Below, in pieces: positions 43,991 to 55,040 of a DNA stretch of 64,000 nucleotides. Each line of letters begins with the position of its first letter. The first letter of the stretch is position 1. The position numbers and the translations under genes are program-made. The notes beneath the pieces were generated by a model that did not search any database, had not been told where the DNA came from, and saw only the letters and a list, made by a program, of their open reading frames with translations. The stretch spans positions 579,501 to 643,500 of the forward strand of contig JACEVL010000148.1 of assembly GCA_020284085.1 (NCBI GenBank). The letters run 5' to 3'. The stretch is from Aporrectodea caliginosa (taxonomy: Eukaryota > Annelida > Clitellata > Crassiclitellata > Lumbricidae).

Positions 43991-44324
43991 GAAACAGAGG
44001 AAGAGAAAGGCTGACCGCCCAGTCTTTGACCAGCTAACTGCTCTGTTGGCAGGCAGATACTGGTCTCTTCATAACTGTTCTAAAAAAAACCGGGGCATGT
44101 TTTACACCAAGGAAATCTACCACTTATGCCCTACGCCCACGGTCTCATGACAGGGTCTTGACTCATTATTAAATATGAGGAAAACTTTTATAGGAAGAAT
44201 CATAGCAGCTGTACTCGTGTTGATTTTGTATTGGTCTTACTATGTCTGTACACCAGAGTGCGCAGCTCCTCTGCAGCCGGCTTAATAAAGAATATACTTA
44301 CTTACTGGCTTACCTAATATACAC

Positions 44325-44515
44325 TGTGCTCAGTCGCTTGTGTCGTTTCGTTCTCGGCTGAAAACTTACCTCTTTCAAATTGCTTATCCACCTTAGGCTG
44401 CCTCTCTGTCTCTTACGGACTGATCTTCTGGATGTTGACCTGATTACGGACTGTTTTGATGTGCCATCGGTTGATGCCTTGTGCATTAGACACCGGCGCA
44501 ATAGAAGTTGCTAAT
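44325..44515 (+). mobile_element. LINE 3' end fossil
   Basis: The + strand reads SLVSFRSRLKTYLFQIAYPP, the RT C-terminus, then GTGCCATCGGTTGATGCCTTG...CACCGGCGCAATAGAAGTTG, shared with 29830-29880. An ATTC-type microsatellite starts directly after it. Confidence 0.85.
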
Positions 44516-44527
44516 TACTGTGTCTAC

Positions 44528-44692
44528 GTATTCATCCGTCCATTCATTCATTCACTCATTCACTCATTCACTCATTCATCGATTAATTCATTCGTCCGTC
44601 CATTCATTCATTCATTCATTCATCCATCCATCCATCCATCCATTCATTCGTCGATTCGAACATTCATTCATTCATTCATTCATTCATCTATT
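44528..44692. repeat. ATTC/ATCC/ATTCACTC tetranucleotide array
   Basis: Interrupted (CATT/CATC)n array directly following the LINE tail. It opens HSFIH-type ORFs that are artefacts. Confidence 0.95.
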
Positions 44693-45444
44693 CGCACTTC
44701 CAACTTCCAACTAACGAGTTATCAGATCGGCACAGGACAATTTTACAGCGCAAGAACTAAGGACTGTGCGCGAGACTTATGGAGACCGCTTCTTCAACAG
44801 AACAAGGCTATCGCTTCAAGACAGTTTCCAAAAAATCAAGAAATGACCTCGAGACCAAGACTGAGACGAAGAAAATATACAGTCAGATGTAAATAAAGGC
44901 TATACTTACTTCATTACTTACTTACTTACTTAAAGCGAGATTGAGACATTAAAAAACCTGTCTTGAGACGTCTCGAGAGCAAGACTATAATCTCGAGACC
45001 ATACAACGCTGCCCTCTACCCATTATGAAGGTTAAATCCCTCATTGTTTCGTCTCTTACAGCGGGGTATACGATAACTCTTTGAAGTGACCCGCATTCAA
45101 GTCGCACGCACGTAGCCACAGTTTCAATTGACCGATTGCAGATCTGCACGTCAACGTTAGCCTCCTTATAGCTCCTTAGGTCTATAGTGTGGGCCGTATA
45201 GGCCAAATAGGCCTACTTCATATACATAATAAAGGTCGTTCAAGTACGTATAGATTAGGGTACGTGATGCAATGGATGAATGACAAGAGGTTGTCCCTAA
45301 TTGATTGTTGTCCAAGATGCGTGTTTGATTGTACTTTATAGTCCTCTAAGTACATTGTACTTAATAGTCGTATCTATGCCTACATGACTAAGTTGGAACA
45401 ACAGTTTTTTAGGCCTAGAGTCTGTTAAATTAATAATAACAGTG

Positions 45445-45715
45445 ACAATTTATATGGCGCCGTAACCCAGCCATGCCGTTACAAGGGCGCCTCACAGTCA
45501 ACTAACAGCAGGGTAGGCCTTAGAAAACAAACAAGTCTTGAGTACGGATTTGAAGGAGTCAATTGTGTTAGCCGCTCGCAGGGCAGCAGAAAGACCGTTC
45601 CAGCATCTGAGGCCGGCCGCCGAGAAAGCGCGGTCGCCAAAGCGTCTTACGCGAAGATCGCTTTTCTCGAGCGATCGGAGTCTCATCTAAATTCTCAAGC
45701 AAGCGCAATTAAGAG
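45445..45715 (-). mobile_element. LINE 3' end with RT C-terminal peptide
   Basis: The minus strand reads RVRRFGDRAFSAAGLRCWNG, LSAALRAANTIDSFKSVLKT and CLFSKAYP. This is the classic GDRAF..A.P..WN.L...DSFK..LKT.LF block of non-LTR RTs. The 3' tail GCGCCATATAAATTGTCAC and an ATT run follow. The tail is also found alone at 11775-11828. Confidence 0.9.
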
Positions 45716-46149
45716 GTTACTTCTGTAACAAAAGTAGGGAAACATTGTTGAACAATTTCCACCGTACCACAGACCCATTCATCTGATTTTAAGTAGGCCT
45801 ATGTAAGATATGGTAAATCTTCGAAGTTTTTCAGCGCCACACAAAAGTCACACCAGGGAGACCAACTTATTTAACTGCGCTACACAAAGTCAAGTCCGCT
45901 GTAGCTAGGTTGTTTTGTCCGTTCCGGTGCGCTCGTTTGATCATAACACTTCTATAACGCCCATTCAGTATACAATCACAGAAGCGCTTGCTGTGTGCAA
46001 TTTCTACTTTCGCTTGATCTGTCGTTTTTAAAGTCGTATTATTCATAATTTTTTTCTGTCTCCAACAGGAAACCCACTGGTGGATGGAGTCCCTGCGTGT
46101 CGTATAGGCGCATCTCTAAACCGTGCTTCTAATTTCTAATACTAATACA

Positions 46150-46290
46150 TCGTGGGAGCACGGTAGCGACATGGATACAGAGCTCGGCCAGGTCGGCCTG
46201 TGACATAAAGAGTACGGGTTCGAACCTCAGCTCAGGCGGTCACTGTGACTGTACTAAGAACCTTGAGCAAGTCCTACACGCACAATAATT
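46150..46290 (+). mobile_element. tRNA-like SINE head
   Basis: GGGAGCACGGTAGCGACATGGAT as A-box region and ACGGGTTCGAACCTCAGC as B-box, followed by ACTAAGAACCTTGAGCAAGTCC. A related, inverted copy lies at about 46480-46610. Confidence 0.6.
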
Positions 46291-47029
46291 GCTCAGCGCA
46301 ATAGATGTACTGTCGCAAGGTCGTGTGTTTATTAATTATGTGAACTTTTGAAGGAGGGCAATATCGAATGCAGTTGTATCATTGCTTTGCTTTGCCCTTC
46401 TATAAACGTCGTGCGCTGTGCAAACACAGGAATCCCTAATGCCATGTGTACGTGAGATAAGTCATGTCACCCAATGGCGCTGAGCAATAGGGAGTGAAGG
46501 ACTTGCTCAAGATCCATTCACCCTTACACAGCGACCGTTTCGGAGCGGGTTGTATACCCCGTACTCAACGCATTACAAGTCGAGCGCACTAACCAATCGC
46601 GGTTACCGTGTTTCACAGGAAGACGCTGATGAGACTTATTATGCAGTCGATTAGCCTACGGTTATTATGCGTTATTTTAGGTATATTTAGAGGACTATTT
46701 ATAGGCCTATGTAAACATAAATATGGCCCAGCGAATCTCATTATTGTTGTTAATGCCGCATATGAGCCTAGGCCTGTTTAACCGTCCGATCCATAATGTT
46801 GTTGAGATCATCCGTATGATAGCATGGTCACAATGATCATGGTCAATCTCCAAGACGGCAACTGTAGATGTGTTCTTTGATGACGAAAATTATAATGATG
46901 ATGATGATTATTATTCTGATGATCGTTAGGGTCATGATGACGGTGACTATGATCAACAATATCAATAAAGAACAAAAGCGCAATAATGACAGTCATGCAA
47001 AAGTCACGCGCATAACTTAAGATGGTTGG

Positions 47030-47103
47030 TTGGACGGACAGACAGACGGACGGACGGACGGACGGACGGAGAGGCAGACTGATAGACAGATAGACATACA
47101 TAC

Positions 47104-47158
<55 letters not shown>

Positions 47159-47185
47159 TAGACAGACAGGTAGACAGATAAATAG
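47030..47185. repeat. GACG/GACA/GATA tetranucleotide array
   Basis: A compound array of GACG, ATAGACAT and GACA units; the minus ORFs rich in SVCLSV arise from it. Confidence 0.97.
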
Positions 47186-47234
47186 ATCGCCAAATAAATT
47201 AATGATAGGCCTACCAATAATAATGATTGTAATG

Positions 47235-47278
47235 ATGACGACGACAACAACAATGATGATGATGATGATGATGATGAC

Positions 47279-47316
<38 letters not shown>

Positions 47317-47350
47317 CGACGACGACGACGATGATGATGATGATAATGAT
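47235..47350. repeat. GAT/GAC trinucleotide microsatellite
   Basis: Long ATG/GAT run with a central GAC block. Poly-Met and poly-His ORFs are artefacts. Confidence 0.97.
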
Positions 47351-47884
47351 GCGTATGCTTCACTGTGCTACTGCTTCCACCTGGAGACAATTGCATGTAT
47401 TTGCGTTGAAATATCTGGAAATACGCAATGGGTTTCATTGTGCTCAAACGTCGTAACTGATGTCCGACCACGGTCATGAACACGTGATTATGTAGCCTAC
47501 AAAGGTCTAATAGATTAATAATAAAATGCATAATAGACTAACAAAAACAGCCCTAAGAGGTTAATTATCGACGGCTCAATAGACTAATAATAAAAGCCTA
47601 GATGGCCTAATAGGCGATAGTCCTAATAGATTAATAATAACGATGAAGAATATTCTGTTATTCTATAATAGACTATTAATAGTGAAAGGATTAATAGGCT
47701 AATAATAAAAGGCCTATTAAATAGGCCTATGACTATTCGCTTCCGTTGAAGACTAGACAGTAAGTATTGACCTATTCACGCTCTGCTGTTGATGTTGAGT
47801 CACAGAGAACGTTTGCTTTCATGAGTAGCCTATATAGGTCTACTGACATTATTAAGTAGCTCACTGGCAGGTTCGACTATTAGG

Positions 47885-48005
47885 CCACGCTGGCCTAATT
47901 GCCTCAGAATCTGCCGCATGAGAAACTAGCCTATTGCTTGTTTAAGTTGGGGGCTGTGTCAACTTGAATGTTCTTCTAATAAACGAATATTTGATTATGA
48001 TGATC
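47885..48005 (+). repeat. Family C retroelement 3' tail
   Basis: CACGCTGGCCTAATTGCCTCAG...TTGCTTGTTTAAGTTG...TCTAATAAACGAATATTTGATTATGATGAT is the second full match to 25985-26098. Confidence 0.75.
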
Positions 48006-48434
48006 ATTGTCACCAACTCTTTTCTTTCTTAGTTGAGACCTACCTCAAGAACTTTCCTTATCTCTACATATAAATTTCTCAACGTCTTCTAACTGTTTAA
48101 GAATTAAATTGACACAGTTCTTTGAATGTTTCTTTCTTTCTTCAAACACAGTTTAATAACAGCAAACTCAACTCTTGCCTTAAAACAACTGTACTACACT
48201 GTATAGTTCAAATTCACTGTCATCAGCAGTTTCTAAGTTTGGCGCGCTAACTGCACGTGTAGAGAATCTATCGTCAGCCAAAGTTTAGGCTACTTTAGGC
48301 CAAACGCCCCACGAGCCGACAGCGCAACTAAAGGCCTAAGACTAAAACGCTTAACAATCGAATACACAGTATATATATATATATATCAACCTAAGGAACA
48401 CCTGTGCTCATTATATATGCAAAACATTAGTTCA

Positions 48435-48503
48435 CAATCATCATCATCAATGATGATGATGATGATGATGATGATGACGATTATGATGATGATGATGATG
48501 ATT

Positions 48504-48557
<54 letters not shown>

Positions 48558-48590
48558 CTGCTGCTGCTGCTGATGATGATGATGAGTGAT
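48435..48590. repeat. GAT trinucleotide microsatellite with GCT insert
   Basis: About 45 ATG/GAT units with a short CTGCTGCTG block. No coding support. Confidence 0.97.
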
Positions 48591-48689
48591 CATCTCGAGT
48601 GTGATGATTCGCTTATGACACTACTTATCATAATCATAATCGTAATCATAGTAAACAGTTTTAGGTTTTTAGTTCTACTTAAACTGAGC

Positions 48690-48960
48690 ATTTAAATATA
48701 ATTTATTCAAATGATATTTATTCAAATGTAATTTATTCAAATGTTATTTATTCAACTGTTATTTATTCAAAGGTAATAATAATCGTAATCATAGTAATAA
48801 ATTTTAGGCTTTTAGTTGTACTTAAAGTGGGCATTGAAATGTTATTTATTGAAATGAAATCTATTCAAATGATATTTATTCAAATGTTATTTATTCAAAA
48901 TTAATGTTATCTATCCAAGTGTTTTCTATTCAAGTGTTATTTATTCAAATGATATTCGTA
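48690..48960. repeat. Degenerate 15-17 bp minisatellite (TTATTTATTCAAATG)
   Basis: At least ten diverged copies of TTATTTATTCAAATG, in two blocks (48690-48775 and 48838-48955) separated by a copy of TAATCGTAATCATAGTAA...TTTTAG.TTTTAGTT, which itself is repeated from 48630. Confidence 0.9.
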
Positions 48961-49050
48961 ATCGTAATCTCCAAACTTCTAAAGCGCCACTCGAAAGCCA
49001 AGCGCAGGGCACCAGCTTATTCACGAGCGCTGCGTCTAGTCAGAACGGTT
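48958..49050 (-). repeat. Family D 3'-tail repeat
   Basis: Minus reads GCGCTCGTGAATAAGCTGGT...GGCGCTTTAGAAGTTTGGAG, a close match to the consensus of this family. Confidence 0.75.
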
Positions 49051-49678
49051 GTCCGAGAGAGTAGTCCGAACCTATGTTATATATTCAAATGCAATTTGTT
49101 CGAATGTTATTTATACAGTCGACTCTTTTCACGGTCATAGGCCTACATTGCTCCCAGTTGCTCGGTTACACGGTTTTCTTCGAGCCAGAGAGAGATTGCG
49201 AGAAGCAAGTCGGTCAGCGTGTAAGCTGCAGACATCACGGACGCCAACTGCGCGGCTGGCCCAGCGCTGCAAGGTACGTTAGGGGGTCGAGGTCGACTCG
49301 TCCTTCCGTCCGTCGGTGGTGCTGGGCGGGGTGGGTGTGGGGTGGAGGGTCAGTGGATGTTGAGGCATGGACGCCAGCCACCATCGAGGGATCTGTTTTC
49401 ATGGACAGGAGGAGAACCAGACTGTGTTTATTCACGTAGGCCCCTGAAGCCAGCTGCGGGGAGGCACGTATGCGATGCGCCAACCAAATGACCTTGACCC
49501 TAGTGCCCAGACGACGAGGTAGACAGACAGACAGAGACAGACAGACAGACAGCACTGCACATAGGCCCATATCTGGAATTGATAGTCGAGCAGATGGTAT
49601 TACGTATACAATCGTTTGTGTTACGTATACATACGCAGGTACTACAGACTATATAGATTGCATTGTATATTTATTGTA

Positions 49679-49812
49679 CATATATATATATATATATATA
49701 TACACCACTGCGCATATCGGCTTTCTGCTATGTATATGTATGATATATGTAATATATATATATAATACGTAATAATAGGAATACTAGGATATATATATAT
49801 ATATATACATAA
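49679..49812. repeat. TA dinucleotide runs
   Basis: Several (TA)n tracts at 49679-49702, 49750-49764 and 49788-49807. Confidence 0.9.
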
Positions 49813-50796
49813 TTAATACTAGGCAATCGTTAATGTACCTGGGATGAATATACTTATGCATACGTGACGCGAGGTCTTTGGTCAACGCGAGCCAAATCAC
49901 GTCCGCCCTCTGGCTCTTCCATTGCAAACACCGCGATGCATTTCGGCTGGTGGCTTTCACGCTCTGCTACTTCCCCAAATGAATCTTTTATTACCTTTTT
50001 ATCATTTTCTTCGGCATGACAATTGCTGCGGAATATTGTTTAATTTGCCTCAAAGACCATCTTGTCGCAATAGGAGAATCACGGGCATAATTAGATAATT
50101 TTATGGCATTAAACAATGATTATAGGTGACATTGTAGAATGCTGTTTATTTGACATATCTGGTATCTTTCGGACGCTGTAGGTTTTTCTGTTCACTATAT
50201 TGTATAATTATACTTTCGGCTTAGAACGTCTTACCTGTTCATTCATTCCGGATATTTATATAGCACCTCTTCAAAAAACGTACTCAGAGGCGAATAACGA
50301 GACCGCGGCTGACTAGAGCTCACACGCCGGAGGCGCCACTCACACAAACTTGTTAACTTGTTAACTTGATATGTTTTGATTTATTATTAATTTGATTAAT
50401 ACAGTTCCTCTTATCACTCTGTCACTATGTTGCGTTCTATAGTAATCAATAAAAATTGATTGATTATTTGATTAGCCTAATTGATTGACTTGTCATCAAC
50501 GGTCTTTGATGTCATATAAATTCTGAGGACGTAAAAAGCGCTATGTAAAATTCCAAAGGCACTAAGGCACTTGGTGCAGAAGATTCGACCTGCGCCAGCT
50601 GACCTTTTGACCTCATGTGTTCACACTCCTCGGATTGACCTTCCCGGATTCTGCTCTGGTACCGGAACGGACAAAGCATGCAGCCTGGATGTTGCGGACT
50701 TGATTTGATATAGCGCCGTGGATTAAGCTCGTGTCTCTGAAGCGGTTTTTGGGTGGCGCTGAGAAATTTCGAAGATTTACTTTACATTTCCCCATA

Positions 50797-51234
50797 GGGG
50801 TCGTCCATTAATTATGTCAACAAATTTTAAGCAGTTTTTACCCCCTCCCCTTGTCAACAACTGTCAAACATTGACGGACCCGCTAATAAATTATGTCAAC
50901 AATCCCAGAACCCCCCTACAAAAAAGAAACACAATGGTTCAATACATGTACAATCATTTTTTTTAAAATTTTACACTAAAAAATGCATTCTCGAATTTCA
51001 AAATATATGAGTTTAGTTTATAACCAGCTTTTTAGTAGTATTAAACATTAAGCACTTTATGCATTTTTCGCATTACTGAATGTTTTCGCTACCATTTTGA
51101 AGGGTCTGTGTTGATTCATTGGAAAAAAATTTGTTGACGTCAAATTGTAGCGAACCCCCTCTCCCCTTGTCAACAACTGTCAAACTTTTCCAAACCCCTC
51201 CCCTATTTTGTTGACATAATTAATGGACGACCCC
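50797..51234. mobile_element. MITE with 25-bp terminal inverted repeats, 3-bp TSD
   Basis: The 438-bp element starts GGGGTCGTCCATTAATTATG and ends with its reverse complement; the TIR is about 25 bp. It is flanked by ATA on both sides (50794-50796 and 51235-51237). An inner direct repeat (CCCCTTGTCAACAACTGTCA) lies near both ends. 3-bp duplications and G-rich ends would fit PIF/Harbinger, but that class assignment is inference. Inserted within a retroelement tail. Confidence 0.88.
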
Positions 51235-51239
51235 ATAGC

Positions 51240-51567
51240 GAATCAGAACAGGACTGAAGTCTCGTCTCTTGCAGCGCTCGTGAATAAGCTGGTGCCCTGC
51301 GATCAGCTGTGAAGTAGCGCTGTATAGCAATTCGGAGTCTACGCTTAACCTCGGCCTGTTCTGGTCGCCGATCTCTGCGCTCTGACTCCAAAGGTGATAC
51401 TGTATGGTTCCGCATATATAGGGATGAGCCGAATGGCATTTCTTACCAATTTCCGAATCCGGATAGTTGGCCTGCTATTTTCGCCGAATCCGGATCCGAA
51501 CCGAATAGTTGGCGGTAATCATTTTCTTTGCATATACATAACATACATACATACATATATATATATA

Positions 51568-51608
<41 letters not shown>

Positions 51609-52100
51609 GATAAACCTGTCCGCCATTTTGTTGACACGTCGAGTAACAATTTTTATTATTTACGCGGACTTTCAATTATAATTAAAGATTACCGCAGAAG
51701 GTCGCCAAAAACAGGTTACTATTTCTTTATTAATGAAAGAACAAATTGTTTTTGGTCAAAAATATTACTTCTTTTGTTATTCGGATATTAAGGCCTGTGA
51801 TCACCGAATCCGGATAATACCGAATAGTGCAAAATCCGGCCCGAACCGAATACCGAACGGATATTCAGCTCATCCCTATAGTTCCGCATGCTCTCACTGC
51901 CATTAGACAGCGTAGGGCTTTTTCGATCGTTGTATCCGTTTGTCTGGAATAGCCTCCGCTCTTACCTACTGCGTTCTCTCCCGCGGGATCGGTATGTCTC
52001 TTCTTGCAAACTACTTAAGACTCTTCGGCGGGCCTGGGTCGGGAGCTCCTCTGAGTATAGTTATCTTGTAGGGGCGTTATATAAACTACATAGATAGATA
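51240..52100 (+). mobile_element. LINE 3' end, interrupted by a DNA element
   Basis: The + strand around 51930-52030 reads LYPFVWNSLRSYLLRSLPRD and then SCKLLKTLRRAW, the RT C-terminal block, followed by GGGGCGTTATATAAACTACATAGATAGATA as 3' tail. The upstream part (51300-51414) is separated from it by the insertion at 51415-51880; target-site copies allow the join to be seen. 51268-51345 is a family-D tail. Confidence 0.7.
51415..51880. mobile_element. TIR element with 8-bp TSD inserted in a LINE tail
   Basis: The ends are inverted repeats (TATAGGGATGAGC at left, GCTCATCCCTATA at right) with an 8-bp duplication GTTCCGCA (51407-51414 and 51881-51888). Subterminal CCGAATCCGGAT and CCGAACCGAATA motifs repeat in direct and inverted order. 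A TA microsatellite (51555-51602) sits inside. TAGGG-type ends with 8-bp duplication fit hAT; no transposase remains. Confidence 0.85.
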
Positions 52101-52334
52101 ACTCCACCAAGCAGGACCTGCGTACAGGAGGCCGGCCACTGATATGGCTGTCGTGACCTCATGTAGGGCTCTGTTTGGCAGAGCGTGTGACTTGAGTATC
52201 CTCAGATCATATTCTTGAGCTCGCAAGATAGCAAATGGAAGCCACACAGCACTTGTTACACACACTTGAAAGCTGCTCTTGTCTGCCGAAGTCGGGCTGG
52301 GAACGCCTATGAGTAGTTATCTTGGCGCTATATA

Positions 52335-52485
52335 AATGCTCTGAACGAATGAACGATTGAACGAATGATTGAACGATTGATTGAACAAACGAATGAATGA
52401 ATGAATGAACAAACGAATGAAAGAACGAATGAATGAGTGAAGGAATGAACGAACGAATGAATGAATGAATGAATGAACGCGTCGT
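52335..52485. repeat. GAATGAAC-type tetranucleotide array
   Basis: Interrupted GAAT/GAAC array immediately after GGCGCTATATAAATGCTCT, a LINE tail. Confidence 0.93.
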
Positions 52486-52619
52486 ATTTAGTTACACGTC
52501 GTTCCAACGAAATTCAGTCAACTATTAGATTTACCGTATTTGATGCATAGGCTTATAATAACTATCGACAACTTTATTCAGCTGTGCGTGCTATACTCAA
52601 TTTTGTGCCTATATTTTTT

Positions 52620-52745
52620 TTAAATGGGTGGCGCAGTTGGGGACGGACTGAAGCTGTCGTATCCGGAACTTTGACAGACCCGCAGGAACACCGTTGCAGT
52701 AGTCCAGGCGCGTCAGCACAAAGGAGTGGGCAGGAGTCATAGCGG
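52620..52745 (-). mobile_element. LINE RT fossil fragment
   Basis: Minus reads VLTRLDYCNGVPAGLSKFRI and RQLQSV, the conserved LDYCN motif of the RT C-terminal region. Short and isolated. Confidence 0.75.
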
Positions 52746-53424
52746 CGTCAAATGATAGATTTCGCGGTATGAGAAGAGATTGTATGTATTGGGACTTCTA
52801 TAAAGCGCATTTTAGAAGCACTCAAAACACCAATACAGTTTCAACAGTATTAATCGAGACCGAAACGTATTGAATAGCCTATGTTCAATATGCTAATGCT
52901 TTGAGGCTGAGCAAATGTCATTTTCTGAGTGAGATCACTGATACAAAGCTTCTTGTTTAGAATCGATAACAATTTTTAGGCTATGTTGTTACAATTTAGC
53001 AACTATTACAGCGCTTCTTGGCCAAAAATAGGCCCAACGTTGTGTCCACTATCATAAGTCATCGTAAACAAGAATAGTTAACGTTTTCGCTATCAATTAT
53101 TCTTTACTAATTATAACGCTGTGTCATAATTTTATAGCCTAGCCATTGTAAAATTTCTTAACTAAGTATAACGCTGTTTCAGCTGCGACAGAGGTTCTTA
53201 ACATAGTAATTACGCTGTTTCAGTATAGCTGTTATACGGAGCTTCTTAATCACCTAATACAAGGCTCTTAACTGCACACAATAAGTACTGTGTCATATAG
53301 TCTAACTGTCTTAACTAAGTATATCGCTTTAAAGTTATTGCATTACAAGTTGTTTCAATAACTGATCCGGAACTTCATAACCGAGTACATTGCTACTTCA
53401 GCTGTAATAGAGTAGTAGTAGTTT

Positions 53425-53640
53425 CAGTTTGACGACACTGTGTAATAACAAAGATAGTTAGCGTCGCCCTCCTCCTTTATCCAGGCTTGAGACTGGCACT
53501 GCCAGAGTACAAGCAGTGGAGGAGTTAAATAGAGCTTCTGCAATAGAGCTTCTTGACCAAGTATAAATAGCCCAGGGAAAACCTCTGACTGTAGTTTGCT
53601 CTTTGAGTGATGGCACTATATAAATGGTCACTTACAATTG
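53425..53640 (+). repeat. Dispersed repeat shared with 75-215, then LINE tail
   Basis: GACGACACTGTGTAATAACAAAG...CAGGCTTGAGACTGGCACTGCC matches the copy near the left edge. It is followed by TTGAGTGATGGCACTATATAAATGG, a GCACTATATAAA tail. Confidence 0.7.
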
Positions 53641-53818
53641 TAACGCTGTTATTTCGCACGTCGCTAAACTGATCCAAGATGGTCATCAATTTAGGAATTC
53701 ATTTTCTGAGTGAGATCACTGATGCAAAGCTTCTTGTTTAGAATCGAAACAGAAATCCATTTGCCATGGGTATAAGAAGAAGCAACTGTTTATAATCGAA
53801 AAGCACTCATCCAATCGC

Positions 53819-54706
53819 TCAGAGATCGTGAAGAACGAGATTTGCCAAACTGAACGGCAGAGGCAGATCGTGCTCTGTGCATTGGCCAACGGGATTTCCA
53901 CTGCTAATGATGGCCCGGCGTATTCCGATCCGACACATCTCCTGCAACATTCTCGGCTGCTCGGCCCAAGAGATCAGCGTCCCCATCCATTGGCTGTTTC
54001 GACGTAGAATCTTCGGGAAGCTGTTTCTTCTGATCCACTCGTGGACGACGTCGATGTTACATCCGGAACGATACAGCAACTGACAGACCTCGAAGTTTCC
54101 CACAGTGGCCGCCAGCTCGAAGGCTGCCATCTCGCGTCCATTCAGCACATCCGGGTCCGAACATCTGACCTCCAGGTTCGCGTTGGCCTCGATGAGGTCC
54201 CGGACGATCGCCAGGGAGTCCTGCTGGCGGCTCCCGGCCGCTCGAAAGAGAGGGGTGCACCCGGAGAGGGGCTGGAGATTCGCCGTTGAGCGGTCACAGG
54301 TCACAAGCCGCTCAACAATCGCCTGGGCGTTGGTTCCGCTTCGGTTCACCGCCAGGTATAGCGCCGTCTCACCCCAGCTGTTCCGCATCGTTGCTTCTGA
54401 TCCCTGGTTGATCAGCTGTTCCACCATGTCGAGGCTGCCGACCTCGACGGCCACCATCAGGGCGGTGTAACCATCGTCGTCTCGAAGGTTAACGTCGATA
54501 CCACTTCTTAGGTCCTCGAGGACGCAGACCAGGCAGGAGTCGATGACGGACTGGAGGAGCTTCGGTCGTCTGCGGCCCGTCAGGCGCCGGTGGCTGGGGT
54601 CGGCCTTGCGTCTCTTTCTCGGCGACTGGTCGGGGGATTGGCTGAGGCACTGAGCCGAGTGTGGCATGGTGTAGTTCCGGGTTTCTCGTCGTAGGCTGAT
54701 CGCCAT
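53819..54706 (-). CDS. Ankyrin-repeat SOCS-box (ASB-like) protein, intronless
   Basis: A 295-aa protein, probably a substrate receptor of a Cullin5-Elongin B/C ubiquitin ligase. It starts MAISLRRETRNYTM. Residues 25-55 are basic (SPRKRRKADPSHRRLTGRRR), possibly nuclear-targeting. Ankyrin repeats run from about residue 68 to 220 (DDDGYTALMVAVEVGSLDMV, SWGETALYLAVNRSGTN, SGCTPLFRAAGSRQQDS, REMAAFELAATVGNFEVCQL). The C-terminal 45 residues form a SOCS box: BC-box PRMLQEMCRIGIRRAI and Cul5-box-like LPLPFSLANLVLHDL. The frame is GC-rich relative to its AT-rich flanks and is unbroken. No intron was needed. A member number in the ASB family cannot be assigned, and the substrate is unknown. Confidence 0.88.
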   Translation of the reverse strand: MAISLRRETRNYTMPHSAQCLSQSPDQSPRKRRKADPSHRRLTGRRRPKLLQSVIDSCLVCVLEDLRSGIDVNLRDDDGYTALMVAVEVGSLDMVEQLINQGSEATMRNSWGETALYLAVNRSGTNAQAIVERLVTCDRSTANLQPLSGCTPLFRAAGSRQQDSLAIVRDLIEANANLEVRCSDPDVLNGREMAAFELAATVGNFEVCQLLYRSGCNIDVVHEWIRRNSFPKILRRNSQWMGTLISWAEQPRMLQEMCRIGIRRAIISSGNPVGQCTEHDLPLPFSLANLVLHDL

Positions 54707-54814
54707 CTCAGCTTCTGCTGCTATCTTTAGTAACCTACGCAGAATTTTAATTAGAATGAGTGTGAAGTACTTTAGAGGGTTATCTCTGCATGCTCGCTCG
54801 GTAATTGATCATGC

Positions 54815-55040
54815 AGTGAATGACTGATTGACTGACTGACTAACCGACTGAATAACTAACCGACTGACTAGGCTGACCGTCGACCGACCGACCGACTGGC
54901 CGACTGACTAAACTGACTGACTGATTAACAGGCGGATTAAACTGACTGACCGACTGACTGGTTGGATGTCTGACTGAGTGACTGACTAGACTGACTGACC
55001 AACTATTTGATTGACTGAGTGACGAACTGACCAACGACTT
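54815..55040. repeat. GACT-based tetranucleotide array
   Basis: A degenerate (GACT)n with GACC and GATT variants just upstream of the ASB-like start region. Confidence 0.92.

Larger units (their letters stand above)
41123..53818. other. 12.7-kb repeat-dominated intergenic region
   Basis: It starts with the presumed EGLN promoter (41123 onward). It contains a hAT-like fossil (43112-43501), LINE tails (44325-44515, 45445-45715, 51240-52100, 52620-52745), tRNA-like elements (about 46150-46290, 46480-46610), many tetra- and trinucleotide arrays, and two nested TIR elements. No ORF here has convincing domain or splice support. The interval 49150-49500 is GC-richer and has overlapping ORFs on both strands with no recognised domain. 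Confidence 0.6.

Noticed and set aside
47017..48695. Poly-Met, poly-His and SVCLSV ORFs
   Set aside because: Translation of GAT and GACA simple repeats.
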